Positions 37,287 to 48,695 of a stretch of 64,000 bases of DNA are shown one piece after another. The translations under genes were made by a program, and so were the position numbers. The notes beneath the pieces are model-generated. The model saw only the letters and a program-made list of their open reading frames with translations, ran no database searches and had not been told where the DNA came from. The DNA is from Leucocoprinus leucothites (lineage: Eukaryota; Basidiomycota; Agaricomycetes; Agaricales; Agaricaceae): positions 1,488,001 to 1,552,000 of the forward strand of contig JAACJO010000003.1 of NCBI GenBank assembly GCA_013368445.1, given 5' to 3'. Numbering within the stretch: position 1 is the first letter of the stretch; each line of letters begins with the position of its first letter.

Positions 37287-40215
37287 CGGTCCTCTGTCCT
37301 ATCTCATATTCCTATCTTGCATTGATTTTCCCAGCTTGATCCTCACTATCAACGCATCGTACTTTTTTCTCCATCTGCATCATGTAGTATTGCCATTCCC
37401 GTGAACCTTTTGCATTTGTCTCACAATTCTTCTTTCGGTCTCGCAAATGAATTTCTCCCTAACTTTTGGCCTCGCTTTCGTTGCTGTGTTTCCTACCTTC
37501 ACGATCGAATTCTATGATCGCTGGTTAGAGTTATTGCTGTGTTTGTTGTGTATATTGTAAGGCTCTCCCGTTTCTGTACTAGAGATTTCTCCAAGTACTT
37601 TCCTCTTAGCGTTTCCCATGATTTGGTGGGCTGGACATTGGTTCTTTCGTCTTTACATTTCTATTCATGACTCGGCCTTTGCCAGCCGCTTTTTCACTTA
37701 TTTTTCTGCTTATGGCCACATTTAATATTCTACTTCTTTATGCTGCTATGGCCTCTATATGCAGTTACTCCTATATTATCTTCCAAAAGTCTCCAGGTCG
37801 CATGATTCATCACCGCGCTGTACATTATATATCTTGACTACTCTACAACATGGCTTTCTTTTCGGAATCAAGTGATATAAAGACCAGCACGAAGTTGTGA
37901 TTATGTTCACAGTTAAAAAGGGTACGAGATAACCTCGCCTACCGAACAGGTCCATTACGATATCTAAGCCACAGGCCAAGGGTAAAGGGTAAAATACTGG
38001 ACAGCTGACAGCGACCGGGGTGAACCCAAAGTCTCGCCGTTTCCTAACGGCCATATCCTTCAAGTCATTACTCCAAAAATAACTTCAGCCCTCCATAGGA
38101 TCTCACTCGTAAGCACGACTAACTGGGGGATTCTAGAATCAAAACGCCAAGAGTCGCTGCCGATCGCTGAATGTTGGAATATAGGTATCCGTGACTCTTA
38201 CGTTTCGCCCAACAGCTGCCTCCCTGAGATAAGTATGGACATGCTTATCTCGTACTCACTTTAGTCTTATAATCATCCTTGAAACTTGACATACCGCTGC
38301 CAACGACAAACTTCACATATGCCTGTGATCTCTCCTCGTCCAAATACCTCGTTATTTTGGATCTTTTAGTCAGGTTTAATAGGTAGCGTAGAGTCACCGC
38401 GTCTTAGCATGTTGATTGCCTATAGTAGACTAGAAATGTTGAATTCAGAAAACATAATTCCCACGTACCAGATTCGCCAAACTCGCGCCCTCGCGCCCAA
38501 CCGAAAATCTCCAAATCAGGCTTAATTGATCGTGTGGACATCGCGATCTTCGGCTCTTTGCGACAGGTGTGCGTCGTGTTATGAGATCTCTTCTGCATAT
38601 AGAAGTCCAAACAAGGAGTGTCCCGGGTCCTGATCCCGTCAACACAAGCGTGACATACCTTTTTGGATAGTTGTGGCTTTGAATACAAGGAAAAAGTTTT
38701 TGGCAGGTCGTGTATAGGGATGATTGTTTTGAACTTTGTTTGGGACCGTGCACCACCTCGTAAGTAACAAGTGGCAGGGTTGGCTGAGCTGTGCTGTGTG
38801 CGCCCTGTTCAAGGTGTATTGTTAATAGTGCTAGTTTCTTAAAATACGAGCATTGATAAACAGCTCTTGGGGCAATGAGCTGTTGAAATATCAATTTTTG
38901 GAGTCGGGACTTGGAGTATGATGGGATGCGGTGGTATAGATATTAGATACTACTTCCTTCCGCGGGGGCCGGCGTGCTGTTTTTCAAGTCTACCAGACTC
39001 TAGTGCTTGCACATGGGGTTCGGGATCCGACAATGAGGACTTGCGTGCCGGGTGCCGCTTACAACAAAAAAATAACTTGAAGGGTGTTTCTGACATTCAG
39101 GATTCAGTGTCCCTGTTTAATTGTACCAGAGGGTCGAATCGACCATGAGGATCATTTTGGATATCTGACGGATGCCTATCCTGCTGATCTCGACTGGCGT
39201 TTCAAAACCATCCTGTTGATTATCGTTGTACATGTACTACATTATCTCTTCCTTATGATTATCGGCTTGATGACGGAGGTCCTACCGCTCAAATGGAGCG
39301 CAAGGCACCGAGTGTACGTTGTTCATGAGCATGTCCTCTCCTCAAACGCCCATTAAATCCAGGGAATAAGCACGAGATGAGGTGTCAGCTCATAACATGA
39401 CGGCCGAACGCCATTGTTGTCGTTCAAGGAAAGCCCCAGGATGGCCGCACTTAGTGAAACACCATCAAGAGCAAAATTACATCGAACCTGTACAAGGTCG
39501 ACGAGGTTCGTTCGCCGCGAGCGCGGCTCGCGAGAAGTTTGATGGATAAACATCAATTTGATGATGCAATAATCAGAGGATCGATGGATTCGACGACTAA
39601 TGTTCTAGGAGCGGTAAATGAAGTGAACTGGTAGTGAGTGTCGAGTGTGGGCATAGCGGTCAACGTGATGTCAGATAGCAGGGATAGTTGATCTGGCATC
39701 GCAGGGGAGTTTCTTGTTCCGAGCGTATGTACCTGTTCTCTGCCAGTATCGAATAAGCATCAATCACACATTACAAGGACAATCAGAGCACCATCTCACT
39801 ACGTGATACTCATATTTATCCATCAAGTAGTCATCTCACGTACTCCATCACAATCATGATTTCGAAGCCTCTGCCAGAGACAAGTTTCATAATAAATTTA
39901 TCAGTACACATTAGCTACTGTGGGACAGCAAGCGTTCAAACGATAGCACTCAAAACCAAGAGAAGTAGAGAGCAAAATACACACGTGGGGAACGGGGAAT
40001 AGTAGTTGCCATGGTATGAAGAATTCTGAAAGCAGATATAGATAAACCAGCGATAGATGTTCATGAGAACGAACGAATTCAGGACGAAGCTCCAATGATG
40101 GATGGGATTGATGAAGTGGAAGCGGCGTGATACCAACACAGGCGCTTGTGAGGATATCTCTAGCCTCCGACCAAATCCCACCGGACGAGGTATTGAGGAA
40201 CAATGGTACCCAGGT
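37287..40215. other. Intergenic stretch downstream of MPS1
   Basis: About 2.9 kb. The first 500 bp are T-rich and look like the MPS1 3' UTR. Frames near 38404-38894 (minus) and 38918-39356 (plus) lack motifs; the latter has one hydrophobic segment (LLIIVVHVLHYLFLMIIGL) but no splice partner. No gene is called. Confidence 0.45.
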
Positions 40216-41656
40216 CTACTGAGCTTGACCGACATGGCGATAATTGGCCCTGTCGTAATCAACCTCGCGATCAATGGTAATCTTGACGCCAGGATTTGGG
40301 TCAAGGACGCCGGGTTTTGCCTCGCTATCGTTTACGCTGCTCTTGTTGTCGGACCACTCATGTTCCGGCTTGGGTACCCAGTCGCCTTCGGGCTTGGTGC
40401 GCATGTCGTTAAGGTCGATATTCTGAGGGGCGACAGAGAGATTAGTCTGAACGCCGGAACGTCCGGAGATGACATGGGCGCTGCGGGAGGCGTGGGAGCC
40501 AGATGCGCTGGAGCCAGCAAATGAACCACCGTCAACAAGTGGTCCCCGGACAGACAAGATGATACGAAGGGTCATGGATGTCGTCAAAACTGCAGCCATG
40601 CTAGTGACAATAGTCTTGATTGGGTCCTCCGGGCCAGTGGGCTTCATGATGAACCAGAATAACATGTTAACCATGTTAACAAGCCAGATAGCCTAAAACA
40701 CTCGATTAGAAGGTTAACGAGTACTTATCTCAGAATGCACGTACACCGTATAGGTTGAGACCATCACGAAGCATGAGCTTCCATGAGCCCATAGGCTTGT
40801 TCTTAAGTGACTGGATGGAGCGCTTGAGAGCAAGGGCGAACTAGTAGAGGATTAGATGCATCCGACACTTAGTCACAAGAATTCAAGACGTACAGAGACC
40901 GTATAGAGAAGAGTAGGGGCGACCCAGTAGATTCCAACCCAGTTTTCTTTGGGTCCAGCAATGCACCCCTGACCTACTTGGAGGGGAACAGCTGTATACA
41001 AATCAGAGGTGTGAATTTCCATGGATAATCACGCGGATACTCACAGCGGTAGAATCCACAAGCCACGGCAGTTACCACAACCTGGATAGCGAATAATGAG
41101 CCCATTCCAGCCAGGATTCCTCTGTGCTTGTCATAGATAGCAGTGATACGAATCACATGCACAGCTATATAGAAACCCTAAGTGACATGGTCAAAACAAG
41201 GAACGGTACGTGCATACCTGAGGCAGCGGCCAACAAGATCGCTGTGCAAATAGGCTCGAAGAGATAAAAGTGCCCGCAGCGCTACAAGGTCGTTATATAT
41301 GAATGTGAAGAATAAAAAGAAAGAGTTAACTACCTCTTGCGTCCACTTTGTATCGAAGAATGCAACAGCTAAATTGAATGAGCCTAACGCTTGGGCGCAT
41401 CGATTTCGCAACACTCACCCACTACGATAAATTCAGCCGGCATAAAGAAGCGGAGGAAGTGGAAGAGAATTTTAAGAGCGGGCCAGCCGGAAGACCTGAA
41501 GAGGCGCCATGTTCGAGGAGAGAGGACGAGTGTATCCCAAGCAGCAACAGTGAGGGTACAGACGAGGAAATACTTATGAGCGCTGAGATGGGGCGGGAGG
41601 TTCAAGGAAGGTGGAAGGAGTTTGGCAATATCTTCTGGAGATGGGGTGCCGGACAT
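40216..41656 (-). CDS. DUF6533-type multi-pass membrane protein
   Basis: Agaricomycete-expanded membrane protein family of unknown function, resembling seven-helix receptors in layout. Seven exons (41419-41656, 41334-41368, 41218-41281, 41045-41164, 40894-40991, 40745-40840, 40216-40692) total 1128 nt, giving 375 residues. The N-terminal DUF6533 signature is seen as HKYFLVCTLTVAAWDTLVL, RTWRLFR and FLRFFMPAEFIVV. Further hydrophobic blocks are CTAILLAAASAVHVIRITAIY, LFAIQVVVTAVACGF, WVAPTLLYTVSFALALKRSIQ, LNLYGAIWLVNMVNMLFWFI and SMAAVLTTSMTLRIILSVRG. The C-terminal 110 residues are hydrophilic and Ser/Asp-rich. It is divergent from the small membrane protein gene, with 201 bp between starts. 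All introns are GT-AG. Confidence 0.85.
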
Positions 41657-41857
41657 GGTGGGTGGGGAAATGCATGAGCTACTCGAGGTGATATATAACA
41701 GTCCCTGTCTTCCCTGTAACACATCCGCCACAGCCACTCCTGTCACCTGTCACAGCTGGTTTCCGGGGGCCTGGTGATTTGATCGGAGAGTGCCAGAGAC
41801 GCCTCGACGGTCGCTTCTCTCCAACGTCGCTCTAGTCGACCTCTGTGCCGCCTTTCC

Positions 41858-42687
41858 ATGCCTGAGGCCTCCGACTCATCCTCACAGTCGTCGAGCTCGA
41901 CTTGGGCAGGTTCCTCAGGGAGCAACCTCTATCTGTGCGTTCGGAATTCGCCCTTTTGAGCTCTCCCGAAAGAGTCTAATCTGACCACCGACAGTGCAAC
42001 CTTCCTTGCCACCCTCTTTCTCCTTCTAATTGGGTCATGTTGCATTGTTGTCCGTTCCTATGTTATGCGTCGTCGTATGAGACGTCATATTCGGGAGCTC
42101 CTGGCAGCTGAAGGTTTAGGTACTACTCCTCAACGATGTAAATGCCGCAAGCGCCGGCCAAAATTTTACGACAGGTGGATTACCCCAGCAGCCGGTACCA
42201 GCTGGGCAGACATTATGGTGTGTATATGAAGTCGCTATGTTCTTCACCAGAGATATTCTAAGCAGTCCTTTTTTAGCCGCTCTCTCTCCGTGTCGTGTAT
42301 GGCAAACGTTCCTTAAAACCTGAGGAACCTCGGCCTGAGCCCAAACCCGAATCGAGACGGCTTGGCCTCAAAGGTTGGACATCATCAAGCAACTCCAGTG
42401 GTCAGACAGACTCCTCGGAAAAATCAACAACAACAACAACAAAAGTCGAGATAGCTCAAATCTCGGTCTTAATTGAGATGCCATCTCGGGAGCGCTCAAC
42501 GATTTATGGACACGCAAAACGACGACTCAAATCGGATGATGATGACGACGACGACGAAAGTGAGAACGACACGCTTCCTGAACTTGTCCTAGGTTATGCC
42601 CGTTGCCACAAACATTGGTGGATGGACGTTGTAACGGATGTTGCCAGCGCGAGGGACCAGAACCGTGATACCCGTCAACCCCACTAA
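41858..42687 (+). CDS. Small single-pass membrane protein, uncharacterised
   Basis: Three exons (41858-41934, 41995-42217, 42277-42687) total 711 nt, giving 236 residues. A short Ser-rich N-terminus (MPEASDSSSQSSSSTW) leads to one transmembrane segment at about residues 27-45 (ATFLATLFLLLIGSCCIVV). An Arg-rich juxtamembrane stretch (RRRMRRHIRELLAAEGLG) and a CKCRKRRPKFYDRW motif follow, then Pro/Glu- and Ser/Thr-rich segments and a run of seven Asp near residue 185. Basic residues after the helix suggest a cytosolic C-terminus. No enzymatic domain is recognised, so I assign no function. It shares a 201-bp intergenic region with the DUF6533 gene and may be co-regulated with it. Confidence 0.7.
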
Positions 42688-43034
42688 TTCCGCTATCCAT
42701 AGTCCTCATGTCTAGAATCCGACCCTTGCCCTGGCATTCTACACTCCATTCTTATACCCTCCTTTCGTCTGTATGTATAGCAAGTGTAATATTAATTGCT
42801 CTCTTTGCTAAATTTAGCTCTAACTCTTGAACTGAGCTAGCTTCTCATGATCTCGATCCCCCAGTGATCGCGGACTCACTAATGAGAGGCCAAGCCCAAC
42901 GAGATACAGTAGCTATAGAACAAAACAACATCCTGGCGTCCCTGTGCTGACGCGTTGCGTAGTTGTAATCCCCCCCACCTTCATCGTCAATAAATCTAAT
43001 AACAAGCACACCTCGAAAAACTCGCCCCATTATC
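42688..43034. other. Intergenic, convergent 3' ends
   Basis: About 350 bp between the stops of the small membrane protein (+) and the F-box protein (-). It is AT-rich with a TATAG-type run and presumably holds both 3' UTRs. No other feature is seen. Confidence 0.55.
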
Positions 43035-45089
43035 CTAGTCTATATCATCCTCGATATCATCTTCGTCTTCCTCCTCAAAGTCACTAAATTCAATCAGCTC
43101 ATCTCCATACTCCTCAAGCTCAGAATCAGAAGGGTCAAACAAATCGAACTCCTTCACATTCTGCTTCAACCACTTCTCCGACGAAATATCAATCTCGTCT
43201 CGCTCGCTCATCATCACCTTCTTCAACGGTACACCAGCTTTCTTCCTTGCCTCAACAAACTCCCTCATCTGCTTCCCCGTGATCCCAGCAGTCGTAACAG
43301 CCTCGAGTGCCGGGCAATAAAGCTTTTTACCCGATGCGGAAGAAGAACTCGCTGAAGCCGATGAACTTGAACCAGTAGTTGATTTGAGAAGCGCTTCACA
43401 GAACAACTCTCCTTCACCTTGACAGTTCAGGTTCAACGACTTCAGACCCGCTAGTTGATCTAACATCTTCTCCACCGTCGCTCGACTACACGGTAACCCC
43501 GACACCTTGAAATTTTCCAACCCAGCGAGTAACGATTTTGAACGGCCGAACTGTGCTTTACACAGGTCTCTCGCGAATTCAGTGTAATCTTCCTCGTCAA
43601 AATCAAGATGGAGCGACCGGAGATTAGGAGTGTCGATGAAACGGAGCAGCGAGCGAGCGTATTGTGGGGTATGGTACCGGAGAGTGAGTCCCTCTAGGGA
43701 GGATAGATGGATAGGTTGAAGACCTGCGTCCCGCCAGTCTTCTTCAGTTCCGCTAGGTCCTGAGAGAGAAAGGATAAGGGTTTGAAGATTAGGTGACTTG
43801 ACAATAACCTCAAACGTCTGATATGAGGGCCGAACTTCCTCCGTATGATACGCTAGGTCGATATCTTCCACATTCTTCAAGAACCCTAACGACGCCTCCC
43901 AATCTAGGTGAACACCCCAAAAGGTACAATGGCGTAGCAGTGGTGCCTGACCATGGAATGGCGTGAAACACGTAACGAGATGTCGCGGCTGGAACGTCTC
44001 TCCACTATCATTGTCATCATAATGATATAACTCCAGAATATCCAGCGTCTCTGCTGAAGGACACTGGTGCAATCGTGCGAGGAGGAGATACATCCACCTA
44101 TAATCGCTCACGCCAACCGACAGTGCTTTCCATTGCCGTACACGCGGGATGATCACATCCAAGACCTCAGAGAACTCGGTGATAGTGTAATAGTGATCCT
44201 CCAGCTCGGTAAATTTAGGTGGTGGTTCGTCGTGCCCAGGTCTCGTATGCCAGTTCGGGTCCTCGAAGAGATTGGGAAGAGACGAGTCCGAACGGTCTAT
44301 TGACCTTCGCAAACAATCCAAGAGCTCCTTGTCTTTCGACTCGCCTTCAGTTTCCAAGGTTTCTGGATCCTCGTCTTCGTCGGTGTCGAAATCGGCTTTT
44401 GTACAATCGATGTTAATGTCAAGAGGCACGTTTTTGGCTCGCTGGATATATGCTTTGTGTTTATCGAGTAGTGTGCCCTTTTCGAAATTGAGAAGCGTCC
44501 ATAGGGCTGGTGTCTCTATTGCTACGGATCGCCAGCGTCTGCAGACATGGGAGACGAGGACTTGGAAGGGGAGTTCGCTTTCGAGTTCTTCTTCTTCCTC
44601 TTCTACCTCTGAGTCATCGTTGTTCTCGTCGTCATTGTCTTTAGCTTCACTTTTCGCCCTTCCCTTTCGTTTTCTCCTCCAACGCGCGTCCTGCTCTCCA
44701 TCGACATCACTCCATTCTTCATCATCCTCAGCACTGTCAATGTCCACAACCTCCATCTGAATCACTTCTTTTTCCTTTCCTTCCTTCTCCTCGTCCTCGT
44801 CTTCATCACTAAAGTCCTCCTCGAACTCGTCATCATCTTCCCCAAACTGCATAGCCTCGGCTTCCATCTGCACTCCCGTCTCAAACAAGTACGCCAAAAG
44901 CTCGTCGGGGAGGGTGTTTATTGGGCATTGGTCTCCCTCTGGAGGAACGAACGGGTTGCTCTTCAGCATCTCTTTTGTGATCCTAGCCATAGCAAGTTCT
45001 GGTGATAGACCTGGTTCTTCCTTGAGAATTACTGCGAGCTTGGATCGGATATCTGAAGTGAGCTGCTTGTCAAAGTCGTGGCTATTCAT
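43035..45089 (-). CDS. F-box protein with acidic insert splitting the F-box
   Basis: Single-exon frame of 684 residues. The F-box begins at about residue 56 (INTLPDELLAYLFETGV) and resumes at about 173 (LPFQVLVSHVCRRWRSVAIETPALWTLL). Between them is a 99-residue acidic, low-complexity insert (residues 74-172) with runs of Asp/Glu and one basic patch (RWRRKRKGRAK). The rest looks like leucine-rich-type repeats, and the C-terminus is strongly acidic again (FEEEDEDDIEDDID). F-box proteins of this class are expanded in agaricomycetes and recruit substrates to SCF ubiquitin ligases. Whether this one still binds Skp1 is unclear given the insert. The ATG at 45089 gives a hydrophilic N-terminus; no intron is needed. 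Confidence 0.85.
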   Translation of the reverse strand: MNSHDFDKQLTSDIRSKLAVILKEEPGLSPELAMARITKEMLKSNPFVPPEGDQCPINTLPDELLAYLFETGVQMEAEAMQFGEDDDEFEEDFSDEDEDEEKEGKEKEVIQMEVVDIDSAEDDEEWSDVDGEQDARWRRKRKGRAKSEAKDNDDENNDDSEVEEEEEELESELPFQVLVSHVCRRWRSVAIETPALWTLLNFEKGTLLDKHKAYIQRAKNVPLDINIDCTKADFDTDEDEDPETLETEGESKDKELLDCLRRSIDRSDSSLPNLFEDPNWHTRPGHDEPPPKFTELEDHYYTITEFSEVLDVIIPRVRQWKALSVGVSDYRWMYLLLARLHQCPSAETLDILELYHYDDNDSGETFQPRHLVTCFTPFHGQAPLLRHCTFWGVHLDWEASLGFLKNVEDIDLAYHTEEVRPSYQTFEVIVKSPNLQTLILSLSGPSGTEEDWRDAGLQPIHLSSLEGLTLRYHTPQYARSLLRFIDTPNLRSLHLDFDEEDYTEFARDLCKAQFGRSKSLLAGLENFKVSGLPCSRATVEKMLDQLAGLKSLNLNCQGEGELFCEALLKSTTGSSSSASASSSSASGKKLYCPALEAVTTAGITGKQMREFVEARKKAGVPLKKVMMSERDEIDISSEKWLKQNVKEFDLFDPSDSELEEYGDELIEFSDFEEEDEDDIEDDID

Positions 45090-45643
45090 CTCGGCTGAGA
45101 CCTGGAGACTATAACTGATGATTAATCAGAGGATACTGTAGCTACGATGATACTTACCGGTCGCCTGACGCGTCGAGTAGACCTGTAAGAAGTTTTTATT
45201 TCGAAAAGCGGTACTTAAAAGCGTTAAAAATCGGTGAGTATAGATTTGGTTAAATCTGATCACGAGCACGTGGTGATATGAGATCACTATTAGATCCCGA
45301 GAAATCAAGAAGAATCTGTGATTGACTGTCACTCAGAAGGGGTACCTTTCACGAGCTGGGATCGAACGAGTAGGGGGGCAAATCCACTTAGATAGTCTTA
45401 GAAAGCTTGCGGAAAGAGTGAATATCACAAATAAAATACATTTCTCCGCTGCCGAAGGTAATAGGACGCTATCGTCCAGCCGCCAGAAACCGCATTGACG
45501 TTGGATGGATGGTAGGTGACTTATGCAAAGGCAGAATGAGGCTTAGAGGTATTATTTTAGCGGGCGCATGCTGCATACCATGAGATGAAGAAAACATGCA
45601 AAGCTCATAGGATGGAAAGGTGAACAGCGGTGAGGCCAAGCGT
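45090..45643. other. Intergenic between F-box protein start and eS19 end
   Basis: About 550 bp holding the F-box gene promoter and the eS19 3' UTR. A T-arm-like string near 45350-45375 does not fold into a tRNA. No other feature is seen. Confidence 0.5.
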
Positions 45644-46250
45644 TTACTCCTCTTCCTCCTCCTCCTCTTCTTCTTCCTCCTCTTCCTCGTCATCCTCTTC
45701 CTCCTTGGCCTGGTCAAACACCTGGGTAGCGATCTGGTCCAAGTCACGTTGACCGCTCTCGGTGATCCTACGACCACCGTTATCCGACCTCTCTAGCACA
45801 CCAATCTTCTCCAATGATTGGCAAACCCTTCGTTGAACCGAGGTTGAGCAGTTGGCGTGGTGTGATGGGCGGTTTCCGCGCCTGTTGCGTCCACCGTGGA
45901 GTTTTGTCAGAGCACCGATACCGACATCTTTGCGGAGATATATGTGCCGTGCGATAGCAGCTGTTTCGATGTTCTCGTGTCGGTTACACTAGTTTAGGGC
46001 GGGTGGTTCATGCTAGGAAGTACGGACCTGCACGGACATAGTACCAATCGGGGTCATAGGGGGCGAGTTCTTTGAAGGCACCGGTCTTCACGATGTCGGC
46101 CCATGTTGGGATCTCGATTTTTCCAGACCTCTTGAGGTGAGAGGCGTAAGCAGCGATAAATGCGTCAGCACTATAAATCACCAAAAATGTCAGCATTTTG
46201 CTCTACCATGGCTGGGTCCGTGCGCACCTGATGTCCCGTACTCCCGGCAT
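45644..46250 (-). CDS. RPS19: 40S ribosomal protein eS19 (RPS19)
   Basis: Structural protein of the small ribosomal subunit head, needed for 18S rRNA maturation. Three exons (46228-46250, 46028-46170, 45644-45960) total 483 nt, giving 160 residues. [91 protein letters not shown] and [17 protein letters not shown] are all standard. The C-terminus departs from the family by ending in KEEEDD followed by 14 Glu residues, encoded by mixed GAG/GAA codons, so it is not a simple repeat slip. The gene is divergent from the second F-box gene, with 613 bp between starts. Confidence 0.97.
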
Positions 46251-46863
46251 GTTGTTTTTGGTGGTCTTGAGGAACGAGCGCGAGGGCTGGCGACGTTGAC
46301 GGGCTTTGTGTGTATCAGTTTCGGTCGATACGAGCAGGCGTGGCGGCTTCGGCAACTCCCGCAAAACTGTACAGGAGACAACGGCCCGGAAGCTTAGTCA
46401 GCGCGTGTGCCCATGCTTGGCCGAGGAGACAGGCGGGTTTGCATCATTCCACTTGAATGCCACACGAAAGCCACCTTCTGTGTAGAACAGCTGCCCTTCG
46501 TCCCACCATGTCCCACCCAACAGTCGATTTTGGCAGTCTTCAAGAATCCCCTGCTTTTCCCATCTCGTTACAAGGGCGATTTTGTGAATTAAGAAGTTTT
46601 TAGCGCATTTCTATTGCCCTTGTTCCGTCTTCGTACTAGTTGAGAACACTAGTGGGTTGGACCCTTACGAATACTCAAACCAACAGAGTTGTCTTCGGTT
46701 ATCATCACCTTGACAGGGACAGTTGCCTTAGCGGGGTAATTGATCCGATGACACTCCTTTCCCACGCGCACTCCAAGGGGACATACATCCCACACTGACA
46801 TCTCACACTCGTTCACCTCCAACAGCCAACCGCCTTCACCCCGCTTCCTCTTCTAGGTCCTCT
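46251..46863. other. Bidirectional promoter region, eS19 and F-box protein
   Basis: About 610 bp between divergent start codons. The half next to the F-box gene is CT-rich. No open frame with conserved character and no RNA gene is seen. Confidence 0.5.
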
Positions 46864-48342
46864 ATGATGCTACATAGCACCCCTCTCAAGGCCATTCTTC
46901 CTTACGAGCATGTCGATCTTAGCCTTGCCTTCAGCGCTCCACTACAGCCCCGAAGAGTGACTGATGTGGACCCGAATGATGCTGCTAGATCACACCCCAC
47001 ATCACCAACGCCCATCGACGCTTTACCAGCAGAGCTTCTCATCGAGACCTTTGCGGTGAGCTCAATCGTAGACCCACTGTCTCCCCTGGCTATCCGCGCC
47101 GTTTCTCGCCGCTGGAGGGAAATCGTCGACACTTCTCCTCAAATCTGGCGGCACATCTCTCTCGATGATGAGAGTCGCCCTATACCCCTACAAAACTATC
47201 ATGCCGAGCAATGGGCTTACTTGTCCTCACCTCTACCATTCGATGTCGAAGTGAATTTGACCAATTTGGACAACATGCTACCATTAATTTCACCACTCCT
47301 ACCTTTTATCGACCGGTGGCGGTCATTCACACTGACCGGTCAGCGGGAAGAGGAAGTGGATATGTCAGAAATGGATCTCATCCCTACAACATTCCAGCAT
47401 CTCAATATTTCCATTTGTGACTGGGACACTGAATACCTCGAGGAAGATGAGGTAAAAAATACATTCGTGTCCAGTTACCCGCCCTTCGCCTACATGATGA
47501 ATGCATGGGTCGGCAAGCTTCCCTCCTATGAAATGACGGCTCCTCTACGCTTCACAACCGTTCATATTACAGAAGGAAGCTTCGGAGCTATTTCAGCTCA
47601 CCCTCGTACTGTCCTCGACTTCTTGCGGGCGTGTCCCGACCTACAGTGTTTCTACTTCTCCGGCTGGCCCCATGACGAAGACCTTTCATCCGAACGCCTC
47701 CCCATTGTCAATCTCCCTAACCTTCACACACTGCAATTCAAGAGCACATGTAACGCACGTGCCTACCTCTCCTCTCTCCATACCCCTCTCCTTCAGAACC
47801 TGCACCTCGCCCACCTAAACGTGGATTTTAAACTCCAAGGAGAATACAGCGAGCCCGGAGATAGCGAGGATGAGGCAGGTGATTACTCGCAGTCACCCTC
47901 GAGCGATCAAGCAACGGGAATGGGGTTGCGCAAGCTCATTCATCGCTCTCACCCACCCCTAAAAGTCCTAGAGATGGACTTCAGCGATATGCGGACCAAG
48001 GATTTCCGGTACATCTTCGACCGGCTGGTTGATCTGGAAGAATTCCGTATTGTTGCCTCAGATATGTCAGATAAGGTGATTGGACTGCTCAAACCGAATG
48101 TCCTCGAGGATGGCACCGTTCACCTCCGTCTTCCTCATCTGCGAATATTCCGACTGTACAATTGTCAAAGACTCTCAGGGAACGCTATTGTCAGCGCTTT
48201 AAGTTCCCGTCTGGTGTACACGGATAGCGAGACTGACGGTGATACGCTGTCAGAGGTCGCTATTGTTGGTTGTGATGGGTTCACTAGTAGGCATGAGGTT
48301 CAACTGCAACGGGTACTCCGTAGCCGTCTGCGCTACGATTGA
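46864..48342 (+). CDS. F-box protein
   Basis: Single-exon frame of 492 residues. The F-box covers residues 51-100 (IDALPAELLIETFAV, LAIRAVSRRWREIVDT, SPQIWRHISL), the common agaricomycete form. The rest has irregular leucine-rich segments (FLRACPDLQCFYFSG, LPNLHTLQF, LPHLRIFRLYNCQRLSG) that would form a substrate-binding solenoid. An acidic insert lies near residue 330. It probably acts as an SCF ubiquitin-ligase adaptor with an unknown substrate. It sits across the eS19 gene from the other F-box gene, but outside the F-box I see little similarity between the two, so a recent duplication is not evident. Confidence 0.88.
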   Translation: MMLHSTPLKAILPYEHVDLSLAFSAPLQPRRVTDVDPNDAARSHPTSPTPIDALPAELLIETFAVSSIVDPLSPLAIRAVSRRWREIVDTSPQIWRHISLDDESRPIPLQNYHAEQWAYLSSPLPFDVEVNLTNLDNMLPLISPLLPFIDRWRSFTLTGQREEEVDMSEMDLIPTTFQHLNISICDWDTEYLEEDEVKNTFVSSYPPFAYMMNAWVGKLPSYEMTAPLRFTTVHITEGSFGAISAHPRTVLDFLRACPDLQCFYFSGWPHDEDLSSERLPIVNLPNLHTLQFKSTCNARAYLSSLHTPLLQNLHLAHLNVDFKLQGEYSEPGDSEDEAGDYSQSPSSDQATGMGLRKLIHRSHPPLKVLEMDFSDMRTKDFRYIFDRLVDLEEFRIVASDMSDKVIGLLKPNVLEDGTVHLRLPHLRIFRLYNCQRLSGNAIVSALSSRLVYTDSETDGDTLSEVAIVGCDGFTSRHEVQLQRVLRSRLRYD

Positions 48343-48695
48343 GGACACTTTTTTTTTTCAATCTTGGGTATTGTCTAATTGTATTCGTGGGATGGCTGTG
48401 TATCAATGCATATTCTTGATGTATTCTTATGTATTTGTTCCGTTTTATAGCATTGTCGGTTCTCCATTTTCAAACCTGCTGGAGTCTATCAATGGAAGAC
48501 CCCAGGCTATTGTGTATAGGATGGCAGGATTAAGTGAGCTGGTACAAAAGTAAGAGGGTTCCGGTTGCCTTCCAGATCAAAGGGCATATTAGGCTAAGGT
48601 GACCTCTAAGCCGGCATTGTCGTCTAATTGAGGTGCAAGCAGAGTAGGGGTTGAGTCTGGCTGAGGTATTGGAAAGTTGGGCACAGGCCCAGTGC
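48343..48695. other. Intergenic, convergent 3' ends
   Basis: About 350 bp between the F-box stop (+) and the TIM9 stop (-), beginning with a T10 run. It contains no feature I can name. Confidence 0.55.

Noticed and set aside
38580..38650. Possible tRNA around GGGTCCTGATCCC
   Set aside because: It departs from the B-box consensus at key bases and no A box or stems fit.
44272..44760. 162-codon plus-strand frame
   Set aside because: Antisense to the acidic insert of the F-box protein; the poly-Ser product is a shadow of Asp/Glu codons.
45350..45375. T-arm-like GTTCGATCCC on the minus strand
   Set aside because: The flanking 5-base stems do not pair, and no acceptor or anticodon arm could be built around it.
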